A DNA stretch of 64,000 nucleotides. Origin: Parabacteroides merdae ATCC 43184. Lineage in GTDB: Bacteria > Bacteroidota > Bacteroidia > Bacteroidales > Tannerellaceae. Positions 1 through 8,245 of this stretch are shown here, one piece after another. Within the stretch, counting starts at the first letter, position 1; every line of letters starts with the position of its first letter. The notes under the pieces were generated by a model. The model saw only the letters and a list, made by a program, of their open reading frames with translations, was not told the origin of the DNA and made no database searches. The DNA is taken from positions 3,286,001 through 3,350,000 of the forward strand of contig NZ_CP102286.1 of NCBI RefSeq assembly GCF_025151215.1, read 5' to 3'. The position numbers and the translations under genes are program-made.

Positions 1-1621
1 GCAATGAAACAGGATTCGGCAAGAAAGAAGCATCGGAGTTCATCGAATAATTGCCATTCTCATCCCGAATGGGCAAAGCCGGATTAAACTGAGCCGCAGA
101 AACCAAAATTCCGGCATTCTCATTCTGGCCACTACCTAAAGGCACGTTGTCATATTCATTACGTGTCGCCGTCAAATTAATCCCCATCTTTACATATTTG
201 CTCAACTTCTGGTCCAAATTGGCACGAAGAGAGTATCTTGTCATTCCATTATTTTTAATCACACCATCCTGATTAAAATAGTTTCCAGAAACCAAGTACT
301 TCGTATTATCGTTACCTCCTGTTATAGATAAGTTATGAGAAGTCTGAAAACCTAAACGGGATATTTCATCAAACCAATTCGTATTATTAGCCGGATTGGC
401 AATCTGAGCATCTGTATAAGGCAATGTCAAAGCCGGCAGGGAAGGGTCTGTCGCCTCTTTTCCTCCATAAATGCCAACACCGTTCGTACGCATCCATTGT
501 TCACGAGTATAATCGTTTGTTGCCCGCATAAAACCGGAAGCGTCCAACATCTCGTAAGATTTGGCTATCTGCTGTACAGAAGCCGATCCGGAATACTGTA
601 CCTTAGCCGCCCCGCTCTTACCTCGTTTTGTCGTCACGATGATCACACCGTTACCGGCACGAGCACCATAAATAGCTGTCGAACTTGCATCTTTCAGCAC
701 TTCAATAGATTCAATATCGTTTGGATTGATAGAAGCCAGGATATTATCTTTATTACCTCCTGAATATTGATTACCACTATCCAATGAACCCGGAGAATTC
801 ACAGGAAAACCATCAATAATGATCAACGGGTCATTCCCCGCCTTATCAGAAGAAGCGGCACCGCGAATACGGAAAGTTGATTGTCCACCCGGCTGGGCAC
901 TAATCGTGCTGACCTGCAAACCGGCAGCCTTACCAGCCAAAGCATGACTAACTGTAGACACTGTTGCCACAGGAGTATCATCCATCTTGACAGATGCAAC
1001 TGCACCTGTCATATCCTTCTTCTTCATCGTACCGTAACCGACAACAATCACTTCTTCCAAAGCCTGTGTATCTTCTTTCAACAGAACGTTGATCACATTC
1101 TGGTTCTTCACAACAATGTCCTGAGGGATGTATCCGATAAAGGAAATCTGCAAAGTCGCGTTAGCCGGAACTTCGATGGAAAAGTTTCCATCCATGTCGG
1201 TAGTAGTACCGTTAGTCGTACCTTTCTGGATAACGTTTGCACCGGCGACAGGGCCAAATGCATCGCTTACAGTACCGGTCACCTTACGATTCTGCTGCGT
1301 GGTGGCGGTAGAAGCCGGAGCTGCCTCGGAAGTCAGGACAATGTGACGATCCTTGATAGTGTATTTCAAACCTGTTTTAGCTGCAATAGCATCCAACACA
1401 GTCTGAATATTAGCATTCTTTTCATTGATAGAGATCTTTTCGTTCTTGTTGATCTCTTCCAGATTATAGAAAAACAGGAACTCGGACTGCTTTTCGATCT
1501 GTTTCAACACTTTTTCTAAAGTTTCATTCTTAGCTGAAACATTTAGAGTAGCAGTTTGCGCATAGGTGGAAGCAACCACGCTTGACAGACAAACAGCCAA
1601 CATTAACACGGTTAATTTCAT
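1..1621 (-). CDS. SusC/RagA-like TonB-dependent outer-membrane receptor, N-terminal part (cut by window edge)
   Basis: The first 540 codons of a SusC-type TonB-dependent transporter, read on the minus strand from an ATG at 1621; the rest lies beyond the left edge. Seen: a Sec signal peptide (MKLTVLMLAVCLSSVVAS, then YAQ), a STN (secretin/TonB short N-terminal) domain at about residues 25-85, a carboxypeptidase-D-like beta-sandwich at about 105-190 (GTVSDAFGPVAGANV), a TonB-box-like stretch (EEVIVVGYG) and the plug domain with AIYGARAGNGVIIVTTKRG. The STN extension is typical of receptors that signal to an anti-sigma factor, which agrees with the fecR-like and ECF sigma genes just upstream. 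It would import an oligosaccharide or glycopeptide together with a SusD partner expected beyond the edge. The substrate cannot be read from this part. Confidence 0.95.
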   Translation of the reverse strand, partial: MKLTVLMLAVCLSSVVASTYAQTATLNVSAKNETLEKVLKQIEKQSEFLFFYNLEEINKNEKISINEKNANIQTVLDAIAAKTGLKYTIKDRHIVLTSEAAPASTATTQQNRKVTGTVSDAFGPVAGANVIQKGTTNGTTTDMDGNFSIEVPANATLQISFIGYIPQDIVVKNQNVINVLLKEDTQALEEVIVVGYGTMKKKDMTGAVASVKMDDTPVATVSTVSHALAGKAAGLQVSTISAQPGGQSTFRIRGAASSDKAGNDPLIIIDGFPVNSPGSLDSGNQYSGGNKDNILASINPNDIESIEVLKDASSTAIYGARAGNGVIIVTTKRGKSGAAKVQYSGSASVQQIAKSYEMLDASGFMRATNDYTREQWMRTNGVGIYGGKEATDPSLPALTLPYTDAQIANPANNTNWFDEISRLGFQTSHNLSITGGNDNTKYLVSGNYFNQDGVIKNNGMTRYSLRANLDQKLSKYVKMGINLTATRNEYDNVPLGSGQNENAGILVSAAQFNPALPIRDENGNYSMNSDASFLPNPVSL

Positions 1622-1833
1622 GATTTTTATAGTTCTTTTCAGGTTAAGAGAAACAACTATACGTTGATTATTCATACTTTTGAATGTTTTTAAGATTAAA
1701 CATGATCCCACGGCAATGGGAGTTTAATTGTTCACACTTTCAGAAGAGAAGATCCGGCAAGATTTTCTCTTCTTTTTGGTTTAAGACTAACTGGTGTTCA
1801 TATTTCCTACTAAGATTAGCAATTTGTTTTTAT

Positions 1834-2820
1834 TTAGATTTCTGATATTGTCACGTGATGATCGTCGATCTTATACCGGACCGGGATTGACAGATGGATA
1901 ATCTCCATGATATCCTTGATACTCTGCCCCCGATAGAAAGTCCCGGTAAATGTCCGGCGCTTCAGTGCTTCCGACTTAACAGTGAACTGCACGCCGTAAA
2001 CATGGCTCAACCGGTACAGAATAGCTTCAAGACTTTGTTCGGGGAAATAATAATATCCGGTCGTCCACGAAACAAACCGGTTGGCGTCGACCTGTTGCAG
2101 GAGGGCTGATCGCGTTCTTTTGTTATAGACAAACTGTTCGTTCGGCTTTAAGACCATAGGATGTAACAGGTTCTGCGTGGTCAGCAGGACAGAACCTTCC
2201 AGCAGTGTCGTAGTCAGGAGCGAATCGGTCGGATAAGCGGAAACGTTGAACTTCGTCCCGAGCGCTTCGATAGATTGTTCTTTGGTCTTGACAATAAATG
2301 GCTTATCTTTATCTTTGGCTACTTCAAAATAGGCTTCTCCTTCCAGTTGCACGATACGTTCGGACTTACCATAACGGGAATCATAAGAGAAAGAAGTCCG
2401 GGTTCCGAGACTGACGCGGGTTCCGTCCGGCAACACAACAACATCCGCTTCAAGCCCGTCTCCACCGACATAACTGGTAATCCGGTCGTCATATTCCCTC
2501 GAAGAAAAGATAAACACAGTAGAAGTAATGGCTGCGGCAAACATTGCCACAGCCGCATAAGTACTTATGCGGGTCAATAAGGAATATCTTTTACGCTGGC
2601 GGGACTTTCTCTTATCGAGAAGGCGAAGCCAACTATCGTGTATTTCAGAAGCACCACGGGAAGGAGCGCAGGCTTCATAAAGTGCTTTGGTCTCGAAAAA
2701 CAATTTTTTGTTGTCTGCACTTTCATTCACCCAGGCATAAAAATCGTCCAAAGACCGACCTTGCAGCCGTCCTTGCAAATACCCGATGATTAATTCCGAA
2801 TGTTCGTTTTCCATTTTCAC
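1834..2820 (-). CDS. FecR-family anti-sigma factor
   Basis: 328-aa inner-membrane anti-sigma regulator. Residues 1-80 form the cytosolic sigma-binding part (repeated aromatic and leucine residues, basic RKSRQRKR before the membrane), a single membrane helix follows at about 86-107 (ISTYAAVAMFAAAITSTVF), then the periplasmic FecR domain (VVLPDGTRVSLGTRTSFSY, LEGEAYFEVAKDKDKPF, IEALGTKFNVSAY) and a C-terminal DUF4974-like STN-binding domain. Known role of the family: it holds the ECF sigma factor inactive until a substrate-loaded TonB receptor with an STN domain contacts the periplasmic part. It lies between the sigma gene (3463-4005) and the receptor (1-1621), the usual order. Met3 (MENEHSEL) is an equally possible start. 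Confidence 0.93.
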   Translation of the reverse strand: MKMENEHSELIIGYLQGRLQGRSLDDFYAWVNESADNKKLFFETKALYEACAPSRGASEIHDSWLRLLDKRKSRQRKRYSLLTRISTYAAVAMFAAAITSTVFIFSSREYDDRITSYVGGDGLEADVVVLPDGTRVSLGTRTSFSYDSRYGKSERIVQLEGEAYFEVAKDKDKPFIVKTKEQSIEALGTKFNVSAYPTDSLLTTTLLEGSVLLTTQNLLHPMVLKPNEQFVYNKRTRSALLQQVDANRFVSWTTGYYYFPEQSLEAILYRLSHVYGVQFTVKSEALKRRTFTGTFYRGQSIKDIMEIIHLSIPVRYKIDDHHVTISEI

Positions 2821-3055
2821 TTAATTATTAGATGTAGATACAAAGTCGACACATGGTTAACTTGGTTCTTACATATACACAACGAACGGGAAAGAAAAAA
2901 TACTCACAAGAAAAACAATTTTTTTCGTCATAATCCGGGAATTGCCTTCACCATGTGTGTCTCGTCCTAATTTGGGTTGACTGTGTATTAAAAAATCCTG
3001 TTATAGGTGGTCTATAAAAGTAAAAAAACAGACAAACCAGTAAATGAGTTGGGGG

Positions 3056-3099
3056 GACGAAAAGTATCATAGAGTGGCAACTGCCATACTTTTATCGTC
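3056..3099. repeat. Imperfect inverted repeat
   Basis: The arms 3056-3067 and 3086-3099 (GACGAAAAGTAT against ATACTTTTATCGTC, one bulged base) enclose a small nested TGGCA/TGCCA pair. It could be a cruciform, an operator or an RNA hairpin; nothing in the sequence decides between these. Confidence 0.5.
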
Positions 3100-3119
3100 A
3101 GACTATAAAGTCATAGAGC

Positions 3120-3204
3120 TTTTGACCTACGTCGAATACCTTTTTGACTAAGGTCGAAAAGGCTTTTGACACTAGGCAAAAAGGCTTTCGACTTAGGCCA
3201 AAAA
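3120..3204. repeat. Tandem array of about 22-bp palindromic units
   Basis: Four consecutive degenerate units start near 3120, 3140, 3163 and 3185. Each reads roughly CTTTTYGAC-N4-GTCRAAAAGG, so each unit is itself close to palindromic (best unit CTTTTTGACTAAGGTCGAAA). The third and fourth are eroded. The array lies upstream of the anti-sigma gene and downstream of the sigma gene. Confidence 0.7.
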
Positions 3205-3373
3205 TACAAGGAGCTATAATACAGGCCTTAATTTTTTGTATATTAGGACATTAAAAAGCTTCTATAATTCCTTTATTTTTTCACTTAAGAGATTGTTTTG
3301 ATTCTTTCGTCTCATGAATTAAGATGGCTTTGGTCAAATTCGTCACTCCAATGAGTGAAAGCAGATCTTTAAG

Positions 3374-3408
3374 GTGAAGGCAGTCCAGATGCTTGCCTTC
3401 ACTTTTTT
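3374..3408 (+). terminator. Hairpin followed by T-tract, plus orientation
   Basis: A perfect 9-bp stem (GTGAAGGCA 3374-3382, TGCCTTCAC 3394-3402) with an 11-nt loop is followed by TTTTTT. It looks like an intrinsic terminator read on the plus strand, yet no plus-strand gene precedes it. Read on the minus strand it lies just after the sigma gene but lacks a T-tract. It may block antisense transcription or simply end the sigma transcript. Confidence 0.5.
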
Positions 3409-3462
3409 ACACATTGATTTTCAACGTATAGCAAGACAGGGTGAAGCCAACGCGCAAATTCT

Positions 3463-4005
3463 TTATAAAAGAAATATCAGTAGGAACAGATTCGAACAGT
3501 TCTTACGCAGATAAAGGAGGGAACGATAAAGCTGGTTCTCGACCGTACGGACAGAGAGATCCAGACGTTCTGCTATTTCGGCCGCTTTCAGACCTTCGAG
3601 ATAGGACATACGGAAGATTTGCTGGCTTCTTTCAGGCAGTTCGGCAACCTTTTTCATCAGCAGATCGAGCAAATCCTTTCGCATGAAAAGTTCGTCGGAT
3701 GCCTCAAAGAAGTCAAGCTCTTCCAATTTTAACTGAAGGGCGCGATGATCGATGATCTCCTGCTCCATATTCATGCGGCGGAGACAATCCAGGCAGGCAT
3801 TTCGGACGGAGACATAAAGCACCCGTTTCAGGTCATTCTCCGGAAGGCGGAACACCTGCTTGTCCCACAACTTCAGGAATACATCGTGGACAATATCTTC
3901 GGCAAAGAAACCGGAAACGAACTTCTCCGCAAAGCGCATCAACATCGGGGCATACTCCGTATAAATATGCCGGTATTGATCTATGTCCAAAGATGCATTC
4001 CCCAT
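3463..4005 (-). CDS. ECF-type RNA polymerase sigma factor (sigma-70 family)
   Basis: 180-aa ECF sigma factor. Region 2 is at about residues 10-75 (FAEDIVHDVFLKLWDK, VRNACLDCLRR) and region 4 at about 120-170 (LPERSQQIFRMSYLEGLKAAEIAERLDLSVRTVENQLYRSLLYLR), the helix-turn-helix that reads the -35 element. It matches the Bacteroidetes family that drives SusC/SusD loci under FecR control. It sits 27 bp downstream of the large secreted protein at 4033-7182 on the same strand, so the two may share a transcript. The C-terminal tail is hydrophobic (NLFLLIFLL), which is odd for a soluble sigma factor. Confidence 0.95.
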   Translation of the reverse strand: MGNASLDIDQYRHIYTEYAPMLMRFAEKFVSGFFAEDIVHDVFLKLWDKQVFRLPENDLKRVLYVSVRNACLDCLRRMNMEQEIIDHRALQLKLEELDFFEASDELFMRKDLLDLLMKKVAELPERSQQIFRMSYLEGLKAAEIAERLDLSVRTVENQLYRSLLYLRKNCSNLFLLIFLL

Positions 4006-4032
4006 ATTTGCAAATATAGAAAAAAAATCTAA

Positions 4033-7000
4033 TTATTCATTAACAAACACTTCATGTACACCCGGTTCATCGAATTTTATCGGTTCGACCTTTCCGGTGA
4101 CGGCATTCATACATTGAACTACATCGTTTCCGGTAGTCTGGACCTTGATCACCCAGCCGTTCTCTCTCTTGCAGACAGACAAGATATCCGTCGTATTGGA
4201 AGCCGGCATGACAGCCAAGCCGTCAGCGCAATGGATGGTTTCAATATGATAACGGCGCACAACAACCGGAAACTTTTTACCTTTATAGATAAAGGTGGCC
4301 GGACGCTGGTCTTGGTCGCTCGCCCAATCGGTATTCAACAGATAGATCGTACGACGGTCCGAATGATCCCAAACCGTGAAACCGACTGAAGGAACCGCCT
4401 CCATCCAGCCTTGGCAGGTTTCCTCACCGGCAGCCTTGGCAGCAATTTCTTTCATGGCTTCCACATAATCAGCTTTCAACATCATTTCGGCGGGATAGGC
4501 TTTCTGGGGGAAATAGATGATTTTTCCCGAACCGCAGGCGATCTCCGTCTTAGTGGTCAGTTGCCGGTAATTTTCTCCCAACATCTCACGGATAACCGCA
4601 TCGTCGGCAGGGAAACGGACCGGCTGGTCGGGCTGCAACTCTTCGTTCAGATGGGCCGCCGTGAGCAAAAGCGTTCCGCCCTTGAATACAAAATCGCGGA
4701 TACGCAGGAAGTCATTCGCGTCGTAACTGTTCCATCCGAGGAAGATCATCGCCTTATACCGGTCCATCACGTCTTGCGGCGCTTCGACAGGAAGCAAGTC
4801 AACCGTACCGTAAGGGGTGGAAGTAAACCAACCTTCCGGCCCGCAGCCATCCACGATATTGTCCGGATAGAAGACATTCAGCAGATCGAAACTCTCGCAT
4901 GCCTTATTGAACTTCCATTTATCACCCTTCTGCGACCACAGGCTGCCACGACCGAACGACTTCCAGGCGTCGTTACGCCCCTGGATCACGGCAACATTGC
5001 TTCTCAAGTCGCCACGGCGGGAATGCGTTTCCACGAAATCGAGCATCTGATGTTGGGCAAACAAGTGTTCCTTGCCGGAAACGGAATAACGGTCGTTCAT
5101 ATATTCGTCCGTCCACAAGGCCTCTTCCGTATTCATATGGGAAGAACCGTGCATATAAGCAACGGCCAGCGACATATACAGGCGCAGGGAGTGTTTCGGA
5201 TCGGTAAACGGCCCTGAGCCCCATTGCATGGCATGAAGCGTCCCGTAAAGCGGACGGCTGTAGGCGCGGGATGCACCACGCAGGGAAGAGAGTATGATTT
5301 CTTCCGGTCCGTACATCTGTTCGGCTCCCAGCCAGTCGTAACCGGCTTGATACAGATAGCGGAACAGCGTGGACGGTCCCGTATGGCGCGTGCTCGGACC
5401 TTTGGAATAGCGGAAATTGGCAACGAGCTTGCGGGCGCCGTCGGCCATGTCCGTCACCCCTTCCGGATCATAATGGATAAAGACGCCGTGGTCGGTATAA
5501 ATCGGACGATGTTTGGCAAAGATTCCGCCATAAGGACGGTTGCGTGCCGCCATATCGGAGAATACTCCCTGGTACTGGAAATGCTGCCAGTAATAGTAGC
5601 CGCCGTCATTCTCATGCGCCTGCTTGCCACGGAACATCGGGGTTGCCAATGTTTCCAAAGAAGGATTGATCCGGCTGCCTGCCAGCGTACGTCCTTCGAC
5701 TTGCCAGGCGTACGGGATCTTCAACTGGTCCAGCAATCGGGTGTAATGGCCGATGACGGCAGGATCAGCTACTCGGAAACCGCTCCACTGGTAGGAAGGA
5801 CGGAACTGATACCAGTTACCGATCCGGTTGGAAACATACCATTTGAAGAAATAATCATACGGCGTATATTGCTTGTCGATATAAATTTCGTCACCGGACG
5901 AAAGATAGATCAGCTCTGCCTCCTTGTCGATCACCTGGCGGATTTGCGCCTGTTCCGTACGGCTACCGTCGTCAAACACCAGCGGGATGGCGTGACCAGC
6001 CTCGCCTGTACGCATTTCCACGACATGTAGGCCGGGGGTTTCAAACAGGCACTCCTGCTCAGCGGGAGTGGCAGCACCGTTTGCCTTCACTTTGAGACTG
6101 ACATTCGGCCTGTTCGTTTCTACCAATATACCGAAAGAGGCGTTTTTGGCAACATATTCAGGAACGGAAACGACTTCAAAATCGCGTGCGGTCTCTTCGA
6201 TGATCTCCAGACCGCGCAGTTCATACGGATAAGCAGCGCGATGCGGCTCTTTCCGGAGCGTCAGCTTCATCTCTCCACTGCCATGCAAGGAAGACGGAAG
6301 CGGGATATAGAAGTCCGCCACATTAGAAGCGCGGTCGAAGATGTTTCCTTCGAAAAGCGTCTCCCCGTTAAATTCGAGCTTCCACATCGGCCAGCTGCGG
6401 GTTGAGAGGTTACAGCCGATCCAGTAGTTGTAGTTGTCCGGTTTTTGGGCAAACTTGGTGAACGGTATGGAGCAAACCGCTTTCTTGTTTTGTATCAGGC
6501 GCGGAGCTTCCACCCAACATTCGCCGTTGAAATGCGTCCCGCCGATACGCAGGAAAGCACAAGCCACATTTTCCGGCAATGTGAATGTCTCAGACACCGT
6601 CTGATATTTTCCCGTACCTTCCGGGACCGGCATGTAAAGCACGGAATCCGGCTTGTCATAGATATCGTCAGCCGCCCGTCCCGGTTTCCGGTAGAACAAT
6701 TCGATCTCGACTCCGAAATCACCATTCCCGGAAACAGTCAAACCCTGTTTCTTCACGACCGGCAGCGTTACCGTCAGTTCACCCGGTTTCAGCAACTTAC
6801 CGGAAATGCGGTAATAGGCATGGCGCTCGAAATTATCGTCTTCGCCTTTGAAATAAAGCGAATAACAGTCCTTTTTACGGATCACCGAATCCAAGTTGTC
6901 GTCAATATAAAACTCGGACCGGCGGAACATTTCTTCACCTCTGTTCTGGAAAGGAGCAGGCATCTTCACCCCTCCGATCACACGCAAAAATTTTCGCGTC

Positions 7001-7182
7001 GGGATTCCGGACTGTCCGAACGTAACGGTTTCGGAGATACTCTGATCGGGTTGGAGCAGATGTGTTTTTTCACTTCCTGCGGGAGTAAAGACGACCGTTC
7101 TTGTCTCTTTCCAGGAAGATGCAGCGTATGCCTGAAGTACGGCAAAGACGATCAGGCATAGGGAGATACATGTTTTTTTCAT
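4033..7182 (-). CDS. Large secreted protein, putative glycoside hydrolase of unassigned family
   Basis: 1049 aa with a clear Sec signal peptide (MKKTCISLCLIVFAVLQAYA). I do not recognise the family. Residues about 25-330 look like beta-sandwich modules (GEMKLTLRKEP). Residues about 430-720 are rich in Trp, Tyr and His and resemble a TIM-barrel core, with acidic residues at GAEQMYGPEE (E621) and MNTEEALWTDEY (E686/E687) that could be catalytic. Residues about 770-930 (YKAMIFLGWNSYDANDFLRI, GGTLLLTAAH) resemble the amidotransferase-like fold that follows the barrel in GH42-type beta-galactosidases. A small C-terminal beta-domain ends the chain. It lies immediately upstream of an ECF sigma, anti-sigma and SusC receptor, so it probably acts on the same glycan. 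Function is inferred from architecture and context only. Confidence 0.75.
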   Translation of the reverse strand: MKKTCISLCLIVFAVLQAYAASSWKETRTVVFTPAGSEKTHLLQPDQSISETVTFGQSGIPTRKFLRVIGGVKMPAPFQNRGEEMFRRSEFYIDDNLDSVIRKKDCYSLYFKGEDDNFERHAYYRISGKLLKPGELTVTLPVVKKQGLTVSGNGDFGVEIELFYRKPGRAADDIYDKPDSVLYMPVPEGTGKYQTVSETFTLPENVACAFLRIGGTHFNGECWVEAPRLIQNKKAVCSIPFTKFAQKPDNYNYWIGCNLSTRSWPMWKLEFNGETLFEGNIFDRASNVADFYIPLPSSLHGSGEMKLTLRKEPHRAAYPYELRGLEIIEETARDFEVVSVPEYVAKNASFGILVETNRPNVSLKVKANGAATPAEQECLFETPGLHVVEMRTGEAGHAIPLVFDDGSRTEQAQIRQVIDKEAELIYLSSGDEIYIDKQYTPYDYFFKWYVSNRIGNWYQFRPSYQWSGFRVADPAVIGHYTRLLDQLKIPYAWQVEGRTLAGSRINPSLETLATPMFRGKQAHENDGGYYYWQHFQYQGVFSDMAARNRPYGGIFAKHRPIYTDHGVFIHYDPEGVTDMADGARKLVANFRYSKGPSTRHTGPSTLFRYLYQAGYDWLGAEQMYGPEEIILSSLRGASRAYSRPLYGTLHAMQWGSGPFTDPKHSLRLYMSLAVAYMHGSSHMNTEEALWTDEYMNDRYSVSGKEHLFAQHQMLDFVETHSRRGDLRSNVAVIQGRNDAWKSFGRGSLWSQKGDKWKFNKACESFDLLNVFYPDNIVDGCGPEGWFTSTPYGTVDLLPVEAPQDVMDRYKAMIFLGWNSYDANDFLRIRDFVFKGGTLLLTAAHLNEELQPDQPVRFPADDAVIREMLGENYRQLTTKTEIACGSGKIIYFPQKAYPAEMMLKADYVEAMKEIAAKAAGEETCQGWMEAVPSVGFTVWDHSDRRTIYLLNTDWASDQDQRPATFIYKGKKFPVVVRRYHIETIHCADGLAVMPASNTTDILSVCKRENGWVIKVQTTGNDVVQCMNAVTGKVEPIKFDEPGVHEVFVNE

Positions 7183-7221
7183 ATAAACTTAATACAAATG
7201 TTTTTCGTTCAAATCACTTTC

Positions 7222-7229
7222 CAAATGTA
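7222..7229 (-). promoter_or_regulatory. -7 promoter element for the 1049-aa protein gene
   Basis: TACATTTG on the minus strand matches the Bacteroidetes TAnnTTTG element, about 40 bp before the start codon at 7182. Confidence 0.55.
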
Positions 7230-7268
7230 CGATTTATTTCCGTATTATTATTACTCGCAGTTTTTATG

Positions 7269-7276
7269 TACTTTTG
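7269..7276 (+). promoter_or_regulatory. -7 promoter element for ribF
   Basis: TACTTTTG on the plus strand matches TAnnTTTG, 33 bp before the ribF start. It is divergent from the element at 7222-7229. No convincing -33 element is visible. Confidence 0.6.
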
Positions 7277-7309
7277 TAGATATAATTATAAGCACTTAAG
7301 ACTGCAAAG

Positions 7310-8236
7310 ATGATAGTTGTAAGAGACACGGAGACATTGAAAGGGAAAAGGCAGGTAGCCACTATCGGCTTTTTCGATGGAGTTCATCTGGGACATCGTT
7401 TTCTGATTCACGAACTGAAGCAGGTGGCCGAAGCCGCTGGATTGCCTTCCGCCGTCATCACGTTTCCCGAACATCCCCGTGCTGTCCTGCATGCCGACTA
7501 TCAGCCGAAGTTGCTCAATTCGTTCGAAGAGAAATTGAAACATTTGGCTTCCACCGGGATCGACTATTGTATCGTGCTGGACTTCACCCTCGAACTATCC
7601 CGCCTGACGGCAAAAGAGTTTATCACTACCGTATTGGCAGACCGGTTGCATGTGGACACGTTGCTGATCGGCTACGACCACCGTTTCGGGCATAACCGCG
7701 AGGATGGCTTCGAGCAGTATGTAACCTATGGCGAAACTTGCGGCATCCGGGTTATCAAGGCTTCGCAATACAGCGAAGGAGAGGCGGCCGTCAGTTCTTC
7801 CGAAATACGGAAACTCCTTGCGGAATGCCGGGTGGAGGAGGCGGCTCATCTGCTGACTTATCCTTACGGGCTGAGGGGAAGTATCGTCAGCGGTTATAAG
7901 GTCGGCCGGAAATTAGGTTTCCCGACCGCCAATATCCAAGTGGACGAGCCTTTCAAGATCATTCCGGGCATCGGCGTATATGCCGTTCGGGTATATCTGA
8001 ACGGACAGCGTTACAAGGGAATGCTGTACATCGGTAACCGCCCGACCCTGGACAACGGGGACAACATCACGCTGGAAGTAAACATCCTCAACTTCTCAGG
8101 CGACATCTACAATAACGAAATAACAGTCACGTTCATACAACACGTACGAGGCGACATCAAATTCGACACCCTCGACCAGCTGATCGACCAACTGAAAAAA
8201 GACAGGGAGACGGTGGATAGAATATTAACGGAATAA
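7310..8236 (+). CDS. ribF: Bifunctional riboflavin kinase / FAD synthetase
   Basis: 308 aa, the usual length of RibF. The N-terminal FAD synthetase (nucleotidyltransferase) has the TIGFFDGVHLGHR signature at residues 18-30, GYDHRFG at 121-127 and SSSEIRKLL at 162-170. The C-terminal riboflavin kinase starts near residue 187, with GFPTAN at 203-208. It phosphorylates riboflavin to FMN and adenylylates FMN to FAD in the cytosol. The next gene, an M20 hydrolase, starts 9 bp after the stop, so the two are probably cotranscribed. No FMN riboswitch is visible upstream. Confidence 0.97.
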   Translation: MIVVRDTETLKGKRQVATIGFFDGVHLGHRFLIHELKQVAEAAGLPSAVITFPEHPRAVLHADYQPKLLNSFEEKLKHLASTGIDYCIVLDFTLELSRLTAKEFITTVLADRLHVDTLLIGYDHRFGHNREDGFEQYVTYGETCGIRVIKASQYSEGEAAVSSSEIRKLLAECRVEEAAHLLTYPYGLRGSIVSGYKVGRKLGFPTANIQVDEPFKIIPGIGVYAVRVYLNGQRYKGMLYIGNRPTLDNGDNITLEVNILNFSGDIYNNEITVTFIQHVRGDIKFDTLDQLIDQLKKDRETVDRILTE

Positions 8237-8245
8237 AACATAATC

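Larger units (their letters stand above)
2821..3462. other. Gene-free stretch between fecR-like and ECF sigma genes, with palindromes
   Basis: About 640 bp without a credible gene. It is AT-rich and holds three structures described separately: an imperfect hairpin at 3056-3099, a tandem array of about 22-bp palindromic units at 3120-3204 and a hairpin with T-tract at 3374-3408. The gap is unusually long for a sigma/anti-sigma pair, which are normally close together, so the anti-sigma gene probably has its own promoter here. I could not place a clean TAnnTTTG element. Confidence 0.6.

Noticed and set aside
881..1519. 212-codon plus-strand open frame
   Set aside because: It lies wholly antisense to the SusC-like gene, which has clear STN, carboxypeptidase-like and plug domains; the antisense translation has no domain or coding bias.
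3120..3204. CRISPR array
   Set aside because: The units are contiguous, degenerate and palindromic with no unique spacers, and no cas gene is in the window.
4411..6030. Two 268-codon plus-strand open frames
   Set aside because: Both are mirror frames of the 1049-aa secreted protein gene; no promoter, domain or signal is seen on the plus strand.
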